Below the pieces are notes generated by a model. That model was given only the letters and a program-made list of their open reading frames with translations. It ran no database searches and was not told where the DNA came from. The translations under genes were made by a program, and so were the position numbers. 64,000 bases of DNA. It comes from Sclerurus mexicanus. Lineage: Eukaryota; Chordata; Aves; Passeriformes; Furnariidae. Each line of letters opens with the position of its first letter. Within the stretch, counting starts at the first letter, position 1. Positions 12,601-20,700 of the stretch are shown here, piece by piece. Location: contig VWZF01001848.1 in NCBI GenBank assembly GCA_013396755.1, positions 629,051 to 693,050 of the forward strand, read 5' to 3'.

Positions 12601-13799
12601 AGTAGGTAGAAGATGCTCGTTCAGACTTCTACTGTGGAAGTGACCCTCCTTATATTAAGATGTGGCAGCTTTTTATCTGGGCACCCCCAGGTTCACACGC
12701 TTCAGGTTCTAAGCCCACAAAGTTCTGCCTGTGTGCACAAAATGAGTAGAAAGTAATTGTGATGACCACATAGTGCTGTTCTGCTTGTTTTCTAGTCCTA
12801 CAGAAACTTACGCTATTTTTATCTCAAATTAGTACTTTCAAGACTAAGCAGTGCTCCTGGTTTAACCATAGTTGCCTTTCATGCATAGCTGTCCAGCTTA
12901 AGTTCCACTGAAAATTTACTGATAGGTTTCTAAGTGACCTAAAGTTTACACAGGAAATGTTGGCCTCATTGAAGCCCTTGGAACTGAGAACCTTGGGGCC
13001 CTTTACGTTCAGATTTATCACTCCTGCTGATTAGAATGATTTGCTTACAGGAGAATGTGGACTTGTAATGTTTACTAAAATAGCAACACTACAAAGCTGG
13101 CAGAAAAAAATATTCCACGTTTGAAAAATTCTGTTATGTTTGTGTTGAAGAGGCAGTTTTATGTAGCCTGGCCCCTGTTTTCATGTAAGATCAAATTCAT
13201 TTTAGCTCACTGTATAATGAACAGAAAGCAGTGGCCTGAAGGGGGTTCTAGCTCTAGCTGGGAGTGAAATCCAGAAGCTTTCTCTATAGAGGCTTGCATA
13301 AAAGGAACAGCTAAGAAGTTAAGCATTACTGTGCTTCAACACAGTTGCATTATACTTCATTTACCCATTTTACTTTTCAATAGCTTTTATACTGTCAGTA
13401 TGAAAATAAGAACTTTTTAGCTAAAAATTAGCCAGACAGTTGTTTTCAAGCAGAATGAAAATCATCCTGGGGTTTTTTGACCAGCTGATGTGTCTAAAAG
13501 GTTAAAATCAAAGCTCTCTTGAAACCATTTGAAAGTGTTTGTATTCATCCAGTCCTTTACATTGTCTGAAATTGCTGGGACTTTTCATGTTTTCTGAAAC
13601 ACCAATACTGCTGCACTGTAAGACCTATTAATAGCTTTGTGTTTTTCTTTTAAAGCAAATTGATGGAGAAGCATTTCTGCTAATGACCCAGTCAGACATA
13701 GTCAAAATAATGAGCATTAAACTGGGACCAGCCCTAAAAATCTTTAATTCCATTCTGATGTTCAAAGCTGCAGAGAAAAACTCACACAATGAACTTTGA
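498..13799 (+). CDS. L3MBTL3: L3MBTL3, C-terminal part (six spliced exons, partial)
   Basis: This is the 3' end of the gene for lethal(3)malignant brain tumor-like protein 3, a nuclear MBT-repeat protein that reads methylated lysines and acts as a repressor. Published partners include RBPJ on Notch targets and LSD1/KDM1A. The visible exons encode about 257 residues. In order they carry the final cysteine of the C2HC finger (SCPYSEMNLNKE), a Ser/Glu/Lys-rich linker, the block LPLRWEQQSKLLPSVAGIPA, and a SAM domain starting at KWSTDEV and ending close to the C terminus, NSHNEL. Exon phases close across all five junctions, and all introns are GT-AG. The SAM exons match the remembered human protein almost residue for residue, so the symbol is secure. 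The three MBT repeats and the rest of the zinc finger lie upstream of position 1. The SAM domain is the usual self-association or partner-binding module of this family. Confidence 0.93.
645..2027 (+). other. L3MBTL3: L3MBTL3 intron
   Basis: The intron lies between the donor gtaatt and the acceptor tttaaaacag. I see no repeat or additional exon in it. Confidence 0.65.
2028..2192 (+). CDS. L3MBTL3: L3MBTL3 exon b: linker exon, probable in-frame cassette
   Basis: This segment lies between the acceptor tttaaaacag and the donor gtaact. It is 165 nt, exactly 55 codons, and enters and leaves in the same phase, so it can be included or skipped without shifting frame. It is open in the phase demanded by both neighbours and reads DRKCPSPGHVGMKSS followed by a Lys/Glu/Ser-rich stretch. 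I do not recall an exact counterpart in the human reference protein, where this linker varies. It could be an alternative or lineage-specific exon. Support is splice geometry and frame, not homology. Confidence 0.58.
2193..6079 (+). other. L3MBTL3: L3MBTL3 intron
   Basis: AT-rich intron with a short CR1-like 3' end near 2932-2990 and T-rich tracts near 3020 and 4120. Several short frames on both strands have no recognisable product. Confidence 0.65.
2932..2990 (+). mobile_element. CR1 LINE fragment, extreme 3' end
   Basis: The stretch contains attggactttgatggtcct, a tgggtccctttaactcagg motif and tattctatgaat. Together these follow the well-known end of bird CR1 elements: a dispersed TTGGACT...GATCCT motif, a variant of GGTCCCTTCCAACTC, then ATTCTATGA. 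Only the last 60 or so bases survive, as is typical of 5'-truncated CR1 copies. Confidence 0.6.
6080..6171 (+). CDS. L3MBTL3: L3MBTL3 exon c: acidic linker
   Basis: The acceptor is ttttcctcag and the donor gtaaat. One base completes the incoming codon, 30 codons follow, and one base is left over. It reads GVLQTKDTIKNKECEDEETE and then NNLLISNEIK, an acidic, probably unstructured part of the linker before the SAM domain. The corresponding human stretch is also Asp/Glu-rich. Phase fits exon a, exon b and exon d. Confidence 0.72.
6172..10103 (+). other. L3MBTL3: L3MBTL3 intron
   Basis: This intron contains the CR1 relic at 6768-7175. The rest is AT-rich, without a recognised element. A short frame at 9266-9517 has no recognisable domain. 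Confidence 0.7.
6768..7175 (+). mobile_element. CR1 LINE relic (reverse transcriptase end and 3' UTR), sense orientation
   Basis: The segment follows the familiar CR1 3' consensus over about 400 bases. It has gtccagtggaggaccac..aagatgat near 6776, then a gagaggttgaaagaattt-like stretch, then aacaattggaataggctgct at 7020. It ends in aaggtcccttccaaca near 7152. Many substitutions and stops show an old, dead copy. It lies inside an L3MBTL3 intron in the gene's direction. The 5' end is uncertain by tens of bases. Confidence 0.82.
10104..10267 (+). CDS. L3MBTL3: L3MBTL3 exon d: pre-SAM region and start of SAM domain
   Basis: The exon follows acceptor gttgttgaag and precedes donor gtgggt, with two bases completing the first codon and a phase-0 exit. 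It encodes VEEPSTQRLL, then LPLRWEQQSKLLPSVAGIPA and SKVSKWSTDE. The last part is the first helix of the SAM domain. The block around RWEQQSKLLP is among the most conserved parts of the L3MBTL3 tail and identifies the gene. Confidence 0.93.
10268..11133 (+). other. L3MBTL3: L3MBTL3 intron
   Basis: The intron separates two exons of the SAM domain. It carries a TG/TA microsatellite at 10458-10504. Nothing else is recognised. Confidence 0.75.
10458..10504. repeat. TG/TA-rich microsatellite
   Basis: Imperfect tatgtg and tagata units end in a (TA)n run at about 10489-10504. It is a simple repeat within an intron. Confidence 0.8.
11134..11196 (+). CDS. L3MBTL3: L3MBTL3 exon e: SAM domain middle
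   Basis: This 63-nt exon has 21 codons and is phase 0 at both ends, between acceptor ccgtgacag and donor gtgggt. It encodes VSEFIRSLPGCEEHGKVFKD plus a final Glu, the second part of the SAM domain, and differs little from the human sequence. It is shorter than typical ORF searches detect. Confidence 0.95.
11197..13655 (+). other. L3MBTL3: L3MBTL3 last intron
   Basis: The intron contains a CR1 3' end in reverse orientation (11299-11443). A non-repetitive block at about 12000-12560 has balanced composition and resembles a conserved non-coding element. No exon is seen. Confidence 0.75.
11299..11443 (-). mobile_element. CR1 LINE fragment, 3' end, antisense to L3MBTL3
   Basis: The + strand reads agaatcatagaatggtcact, then gttggaagagacctttaaa, caagtccaaccatcc and cacctccttgggcaacc. 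This is the reverse complement of the CR1 3' UTR, including the terminal ATTCTATGATTCT repeat unit. It is the best-preserved mobile fragment in the window and the main support for an avian source. Confidence 0.9.
13656..13799 (+). CDS. L3MBTL3: L3MBTL3 terminal coding exon: end of SAM domain and stop
   Basis: The exon starts after acceptor cttttaaag and runs 47 codons to TGA at 13797-13799. It encodes QIDGEAFLLMTQSDIVKIMS, then IKLGPALKIFNSILMFKAAE and KNSHNEL. This is the C-terminal half of the SAM domain, including the long last helix, and the exact C terminus of L3MBTL3. The residue in MTQSD is Thr in my recollection of human. Confidence 0.97.
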   Translation, partial: QIDGEAFLLMTQSDIVKIMSIKLGPALKIFNSILMFKAAEKNSHNEL

Positions 13800-14535
13800 A
13801 GATAATGGAAAATGTGCACAAGCCAGCTTTCTCCGCTGGAGCTCATGTTTTATTCAAAGCACAAAGACTCACTAGAACTGTTGAGTAAGGACTCTCAGAA
13901 AGGAAGAAACGTAAGTTCAGCACTGGTGGACTATTTATATTCTCCTAGACCCAGTACCCATCTGAATTCTTCTGGGAAGTGTTCAAGCTTTTGAGAAGGT
14001 ACTGTGTAACAACTGACTCAGCTGGTCTTATTTACCAAACTAATGGCGCTAATTCTCCATGGATGGTTAGGATCCCTAACTTTCTCTGGACATCAAGAAA
14101 ACCTTCATTATTTATGCTGTATTATATAAGGGAACGTTAATATTTTCTAAGGATTCTTGAATTCTACTTCATGTATCCATTTTACTTTTCAGAAGCTTTT
14201 ACTTCATTCTATCAAAATAAAAACTGATTAGCCAAAAATTAGGCTACAGGTAGCCAGATGAGACTGTTACGGCTAATCCGTATTTGTGCCATGGTTTAAA
14301 AATGAAACACTTAATGTTACATATGTGACACTTTATGCTACAGCATATAACTTTACAGATTATAAAACTGTCTTTTCGCTTGTAACAAAACAAACCTTGT
14401 TGGGGTTGAAATTATAATGCTTTTTTGAAAACTGAATGTTTTTACTTTTGCACGATTACAAAAATGTTATGTGAGTTTTGCCACCAGCATCTTTAATGTA
14501 TTTTATCAAAAGTATAAAGAAGGCTGCAACTGAAA

Positions 14536-14541
14536 AATAAA
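14536..14541 (+). terminator. L3MBTL3: Proximal polyadenylation signal of L3MBTL3
   Basis: A canonical AATAAA lies about 740 bases after the stop. It is followed by a T/G-rich stretch (ctttttgtttatg) at a suitable distance for a downstream element. Cleavage would fall near 14555-14565. Confidence 0.6.
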
Positions 14542-15513
14542 GTTTGACTTCATAGAAGACTTTTTGTTTATGCTGCACAATAGAGTCCCAACCTTTTACA
14601 TGGGAGCCTGCTACAGTCCTTCAGCACCTGAAGGAAAATACGTGTATTTTGAGGCAAGGAGATTATCGAAACAGAAATTGTATTCAATCGTATCTGCACT
14701 CGGTGTCCAGTATAGTTACCACAGCAGTGGAGAAAACCATGCTACTCTGGCTTCATATTCAACATAGATTTGTTTTTCCGGTGGTGGGAGAATTATTTCA
14801 CCCACCGCTTCCTAACTGAGATGTCTGATTTGTAAATGAGTAAGGCATAGGGGGAAAGATAAAGTGCAGGGGAAAAGGATACTTAAATGCAGATGGTGCA
14901 CCAGCACATCCTGGGAGTAAAATGCATGAATATCACTGGGTCATTAGCAGGCTGCAGATGTCACCAGCAGGTACTTGGGTGAGGCAGCCTCCTTTCTTGG
15001 AGGATTATTATGAAGATTTGTCAGGGGAAATCCTTGCGCTTGGTATATGTACACATAAGATGTAAACCAGATGCACTTTATATGGGAGAAACCCTAGCTA
15101 CCTGTATAACTAGGACTGTTCCAGAATGTTACTTTTGCAAGAAAAGAGAGAAGAGTTGGATCAAGCTTTTTGGCAGCCCTCTTTTTAGAGCTGCAGTGGG
15201 CAGTTGTTCAGCCTTTAGAGCTGAGAACAAACAGAGCAGTTCCGTTGCACAGAGCTGGGAGAATTTTACATCTTCCCACAGATTTAGCTAGGCTGTTCTT
15301 TGGCTGGAGTTCTTAAGTTTTCAAGAACTCTCTGTGCCCTTTCCAGATCATGTAGGTGACTGGTACCTGCCATAATACGAGGTGAAACAGGGTCAGTATG
15401 AAGTAAGTTGCATTGCTCTGTTAATTTCCTTCCACAGCATTGCATAAATAATATTTTTCCATTTTGTTGAATATTTGTACATTCAAATTGCACTCTTATT
15501 GTACTACAATACC

Positions 15514-15519
15514 AATAAA
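15514..15519 (+). terminator. L3MBTL3: Distal polyadenylation signal of L3MBTL3
   Basis: A canonical AATAAA is preceded by a TGTA motif about 40 bases upstream and followed within about 40 bases by a GT-rich run (tttgtgtgtgcc). That is the full set of expected 3'-end elements, so this may be the main long-form end. It sits about 1.7 kb from the SAMD3 end on the other strand. Confidence 0.6.
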
Positions 15520-15540
15520 ACCTGAAGTGGAGCCGTCTGT

Positions 15541-17254
15541 TACCTTTGTGTGTGCCCAGGATTCTCAGATGAACCCCGGCTATTCCTGATGGTGGTGTGG
15601 AGTAATTCCTCACTGTAGCTCAGTGTGGCCATGAGTTTAAAGAGCAGCTTGGCTAATGCTGCTTGGCCTCTCCCTTAACACTTACTCATAAGGTTTACAG
15701 ACCTCTTGCCATCACAATCCAAATTCCATTTATAGACCTGGATTTTGTCACCAGTATCAACTGAAGTTGTGCAAGCAGATAGTAAAATGCCAAATTCTTT
15801 TATTTTCTTTCATTCTGTCCTTCCAGGTAGTTTATTTTCCTTTACCCTCTGTGTCTTTCTTATGTGCCAGGTCTGTAGCCTGCAGTGATAAACAATGAAG
15901 AAATTTGCAGCTCAGCAGAGATTACTTGAGGATGTTAGCAGCTCCCTGAATTTTTATATATACCTACTTAAAAAATACTGTCGTTTAAGAAATGAGTTTG
16001 AATTAATACTGTTTACAAGATGTAGAATATGCCTCACTTAAATGATACATAGGCCAAAATTTTTATTCATACAGCTCTCCCATGCAAATAGTGAGGACAT
16101 ACATACATAACCCTTACTTTTGTATCCTGTGTGATGGTAGTGGGTGTAGCCACCTCTGTTACAAAAACTACACCAAACAAATTCACTTGGAAACTAAAAA
16201 CACTCAGGAGACCTACTGAATCTTTAAAATGGCAGTTGGTATTGTTCTATGTGTTGTATGACACTAGCCATGACAGCAGTAAAGGTTGTCCCCTGATTTC
16301 CATGGGAGCCATGTGAAAAATCATAAGACTTTAACAAGAGAGTTTGGCCATTAAATGGAGCCATCTCCTCTCATACTGAAGGATCCCTCACTGTAATCTG
16401 TACCTTGGTCACCCCTGCACAACCAAGCTTTAACAAAGCTTCTGTAGTCTTCCAAGGTACGTGTTTGAATGTTTAAAGAATTGTGCTGACCACAAATGCT
16501 GCTTTGCCTACACATATTTTTAGAACTGGTGGGAGATGGGTCTTTAATAGAATGCAGGCTTTTAATAAAAAGCCATTTTTTATTTCTAATTAACACAGTG
16601 GGTTATGTCTGCTGGCTGCTGCTACTGTCTCACCAGGCACTTATCCAAAGCTGTGCACTGCTAGGCAATATCCCCTGGGATTTCCAGACATGCAGGAGTT
16701 AAGAGGAGCATGTTAGGGAAAAGTGGAGGCTGTAGAAGAGGAAAGGAGAGGGCCTTTTGCTCTGTGTGGGCAGAGAGAGAGTCATGTGGAGAAGGCCAGT
16801 ATGTTCTGGGGAACAAATCCAGAAGAAAATGAGGCATTCTCTCTCCAGCACCAAAGCTGAGGTTACAAATGCACATGGCAGCATCCCAGATAAGTCATTC
16901 TCGCTACTTTGAGAGCTCATCTTAGAATCCCTATTCAGCAAATTCTGAATTGATGTTAAAAGACAATAATGTTTCATGCAAGGAGAAAATAGTGAAAATT
17001 CATCATCCTGCAAATTAAAAATCAGGCCAACCATTTAAAACCACAGAATTATTACATTAGACTCTCAGTGATCATAGTATTATGCAGTAATGGTAACAAG
17101 TAAATCTTTAATTTGTGTCACTTCAAAATATTAACTGTATTAGCATTGAGAGCAGTGAAGTGCTCACATTGGCTCACAATGTTTTCTTAATTCTGAAAGT
17201 CAAAATATTTTCTGAATTTGTCAAATGCTCCATATAGAAAAATAATAAACAACA
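15541..17254. other. Gap between convergent L3MBTL3 and SAMD3
   Basis: This stretch separates the distal L3MBTL3 polyadenylation site from the SAMD3 polyadenylation site. It has no recognised exon, repeat or RNA gene. Frames at 16351-17034 are short, overlap each other on both strands, and have no recognisable protein. Confidence 0.55.
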
Positions 17255-17468
17255 CATGAAGTAATCTTGAAAATTTTATTATCTCTAGACTTCTCTAAAA
17301 TCTACATTTTAAATAATGAAACTGCTTAAGTTTTGAATTTTTTTAAAGTAGCCAGTACAATAAAAAGGGGCATTATTAAACATAACTGTTTTAAATATGC
17401 ATACACTTTCACTAGAAATAATGACACTGATTTATCTTCACAACAAAGGGTTTGATTTTGACAAAATA
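17255..17468 (-). other. SAMD3: SAMD3 3' untranslated region
   Basis: A short 3' UTR of about 200 bases lies between the TGA and the AATAAA at 17275-17280 (minus strand). The exact cleavage site is inferred. Confidence 0.65.
17275..17280 (-). terminator. SAMD3: SAMD3 polyadenylation signal
   Basis: On the minus strand this is AATAAA (TTTATT on plus), about 190 bases past the stop codon. It is followed by a T/G-rich element (catgtgttgtttatt). It is the only canonical signal I see close downstream of the stop. Confidence 0.72.
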
Positions 17469-17786
17469 TCAAATGCTGCCATGACGAGTGCTGTGTGCAC
17501 CATCAGATATTGGATACTTGGGTGCCTCCAGCCCTGTCTTTCCCTGGGTGGGCAGGGATGCTGGTTTCCTCACCTCAAAGACCAGGGACTCCAGGAAGTT
17601 CAGTGTCCTGTGGATTCTCTTTGGGCACGGGATATCAAATACATGAAATGCAGCCACCAGCGCTGCCAGGGCCATGGTGCAGTCATCGAGCTGGGCTAGC
17701 TCTTCCTTTTCTATGTACAGTGCAAACTCGCATGAATTCACATTGAAGGGATTCTTTACTTCCAACACTGGTGTCGCTGCCTTTAC
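17469..17786 (-). CDS. SAMD3: SAMD3 last coding exon
   Basis: The acceptor is caatttag. It encodes VKAATPVLEVKNPFNVNSCE, then FALYIEKEELAQLDDCTMAL, AALVAAFHVFDIPCPKRIHR and a diverged tail ending RHGSI before TGA at 17471-17469. Human SAMD3 matches well up to about NFLESLVFE. The last 35 or so residues differ from human and run slightly longer. Confidence 0.95.
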   Translation of the reverse strand, partial: VKAATPVLEVKNPFNVNSCEFALYIEKEELAQLDDCTMALAALVAAFHVFDIPCPKRIHRTLNFLESLVFEVRKPASLPTQGKTGLEAPKYPISDGAHSTRHGSI

Positions 17787-20700
17787 CTAAATTGATAAAA
17801 GACCATTTCAAATGATGCCGCAGGATCACTATAGTGAAGAGGTCACAGAATTAAGCCTAATAATACTGCTTTGAATTTAGCTAGTATTTCTATGAATATT
17901 TGCCTTCACCTCAAAAGGCAGGCTCATGTCATCTTTTTCAGGACCTAAGATGAGCCACCAAAAGGCCATTTAATGTGCCCAGGAAGCTGATAGAAGGAAA
18001 AGAGACCAAAACTGCTGGTGCTCTGTCTCTTACCTCCTCGTTTACTGCAGCAAACAGACTGGAATCATCTCCAAAGACATCTGGCAGGAGTAAACATGCA
18101 GCAGTCATCTTCATGTCTGTCAAGAGGCAAGGATTTCTACTAAATTACAAATGAAAACATTTGGGCACTGCAGTATCATCCTGGTCAAACAGATTGCAGC
18201 CTATGTAGTAGTTACCAACGGTGGAGCTGTTGTTTGGTCCATTCAGAAGAGTAGTTTGTCCACAGTGAATATTTAGGTATTACCAGCCTCAGCTGGTAAT
18301 GGGCATTAGCCTTCAAATCATTCGTGACTCAGTTTCTCTCACAATAAGTTGACCTTTGTGTTGCTTTTAATGGAGTTTGTGAGCTGAGTAGTCCTCTTCC
18401 CCCCACTGCCCATCCCCAGACGCCTGTCTCCCCAGTAAACTGGATGTCTCTGGGCAGTCCTGTTGCCAGAGAACTCCACTTGGAAGGCTGCAGTACAAGC
18501 TGGTGCTGCGGAACCTCCTGGGACATGGGACCTGCTACCCCTCTGATATTATTGACTGTAATTGACTATTATTGACTATAACATCTTTTTTGCAGGTCAA
18601 GCTTCTGGTGTCCTGTGTTTCACTGAACTTATATTGAGTCATTTATTATCTAGGTGCCAGTTCAAGTTGGTTGTGAGAGAAACACAGAAGAGTAAGGGCC
18701 TTGGGACTAAGGTATGAGTTAAAATCTCTGTAGACATACTGTATAAGAAAAGGGGAAATTACTTAAAATGTCCATAGTTTTCTAAGGCCAAAGCTATGAG
18801 TAAAAAGTTCATAAAGGTTTTCTGGATTAGGCTATTCCTTGATACTTTTTAATCTATTGTGAGCTATTGGGTACTTGTGTTTTTAAGCTTAATGAAAGAA
18901 AACCACAGTATTTCAACCTATGCTGCTTGATTCTTTAAGAAATACCTGGCAATAAATAAAACTGCTATATGAAATACACGTGTTGTATCACGTGACCTTT
19001 GATTTGACATCATGGCATTAGGCCTGTTTGATAGAAAATGAGACTAAGGAGCACTTCTCACAGAGTTAAGCTTGGGCATAGGCAGTGACAGCTGGGGAGG
19101 AATAACCATCCTGAGCAACTGCTTCAAAGGTTTTGTCCCTGCAGCACCACACTCTCCAGACTTCTCAGGCTGAAAGAAGTTGAGTGACAGCAGGTGCTTG
19201 CTCCTCCGTAGGTAGGGAGCCAAACATTTTGAGGTACATGGACCTCCATTGGTTATTTTGGGAGCTGCTTGCCAGAGGTGCCAGTCTGTGCCCTTTTTCC
19301 TGCAATGTGTCTCTGCAGAGATGAGGTACCTGAAATTGTTAGTGGAAACTACTTTAATTTCACTGGGATAAAGGTTTTAACCATAGAAACAGTACTTTGC
19401 TTTCTAAAGGAAATTGTGTCTTTTTTATGGGACTATTTCTAAAGCAGAAAATTAGTTTCCTGTAAGTATTTTTAGAAAATAATAAGCACTCTTTTACCCA
19501 TCTAGAAATACGTACTTCTGCTCATCTAGCAATACTTATTTTAAGGTAGCTACTAACTTTATCAAGCTTGCAGTCTTTTATTCAATAGAAAAGTTTCAAT
19601 ACTTGACTGACCTAATTTTCCTACTAATTTACTAGTTTTTATTCTTAATGCTTCCCCATCACTATATATTTTCAAAGAAACTGTTAACATTTTTTAAATG
19701 TTTTTGCAGTAGAATTGAAACTAGTTTAGTTACATAAGTAAGAACAATTAGCTACAACAAAACTCTGATATTCAGAAGACAGGAGATTTGTACTGACATT
19801 TCAGAATGTCTTCCTCTGTGTGCTGCTTCAGATTTTCTTGCAGCATAATGTTAATTGGATTATTCCTCACGACATACAAAGACAATATGTTTTCTGAATA
19901 AATCTCCAAAATCCTGACTGTTTTCTTATAAATGTCCATGTGTGTGAGAAGCTGGAACTCCCTAAAAAGCTAAAAGAAAAACAAATATTTGGTATTGCAA
20001 AATTCAAAACCAAAACTGGAAACAATGCATGCACTTTGGAGACAGGATAAAACTAGCTCGGTTAAATAAAATTACAAACTGGAAAGAATGGTTTAATTTT
20101 TTTCAAAGCAGGGAAGAATTACATTAAATAACACCAAAATACTTCAAATAAACTACTGGTGTTGTGTGTGGCACATTAACACAGAACTGGTGAACCTTTG
20201 AAAGAAGGATTAGCAGCAAAAATATGAGTTAGATTAAAGAGAACAATGCCAATAGATACTTTGCTGGAAGCTTCCAGTAAAATACATGCCTACCGTTGTA
20301 TCACATCTCTAACACAGAATTCAATGTCATTATTAAAAATAGCTCTGTTACCTGATACGGGCATCTTAAGAAAGGAAATAGTCTAAGAATATCTTTTAAA
20401 GGTGCCTTATTGCTGATCATCTTTCTTCGTATTTCTGTTGTCACATTCATTCTGTTATCCACTTCTTTCCAGTTCTTCTGAGTTTTCATATATTCTTGCT
20501 TAAGCCACTTAATATGTAAATCCATTGTGCTGCCTTTAAGATAAACAGTTTCTTCCTATCAAGAAATTAAGGACGGAATTGTAACAAATAATATGTAAAT
20601 CCCTTGTAGTGCTTTCAAGATTAATAGGTCCTGCCTATCAAGAAATGAAGGACAGAAATGTAATGAATCAGAATTTTTGTCTGATGTGGCTTGTGTCATT

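Larger units (their letters stand above)
13800..15540 (+). other. L3MBTL3: L3MBTL3 3' untranslated region
   Basis: Non-coding sequence follows the L3MBTL3 stop. Two candidate ends are visible: a proximal site near 14560 and a distal site near 15540. No repeat or second gene is recognised inside. The distal boundary is inferred from the AATAAA and downstream GT-rich sequence, not from transcript data. Confidence 0.6.

Noticed and set aside
20590..20668. Duplicated copy as an extra SAMD3 coding exon
   Set aside because: It has an acceptor-like AG but no donor of its own, and reading through into exon 7 shifts the frame to an early stop.
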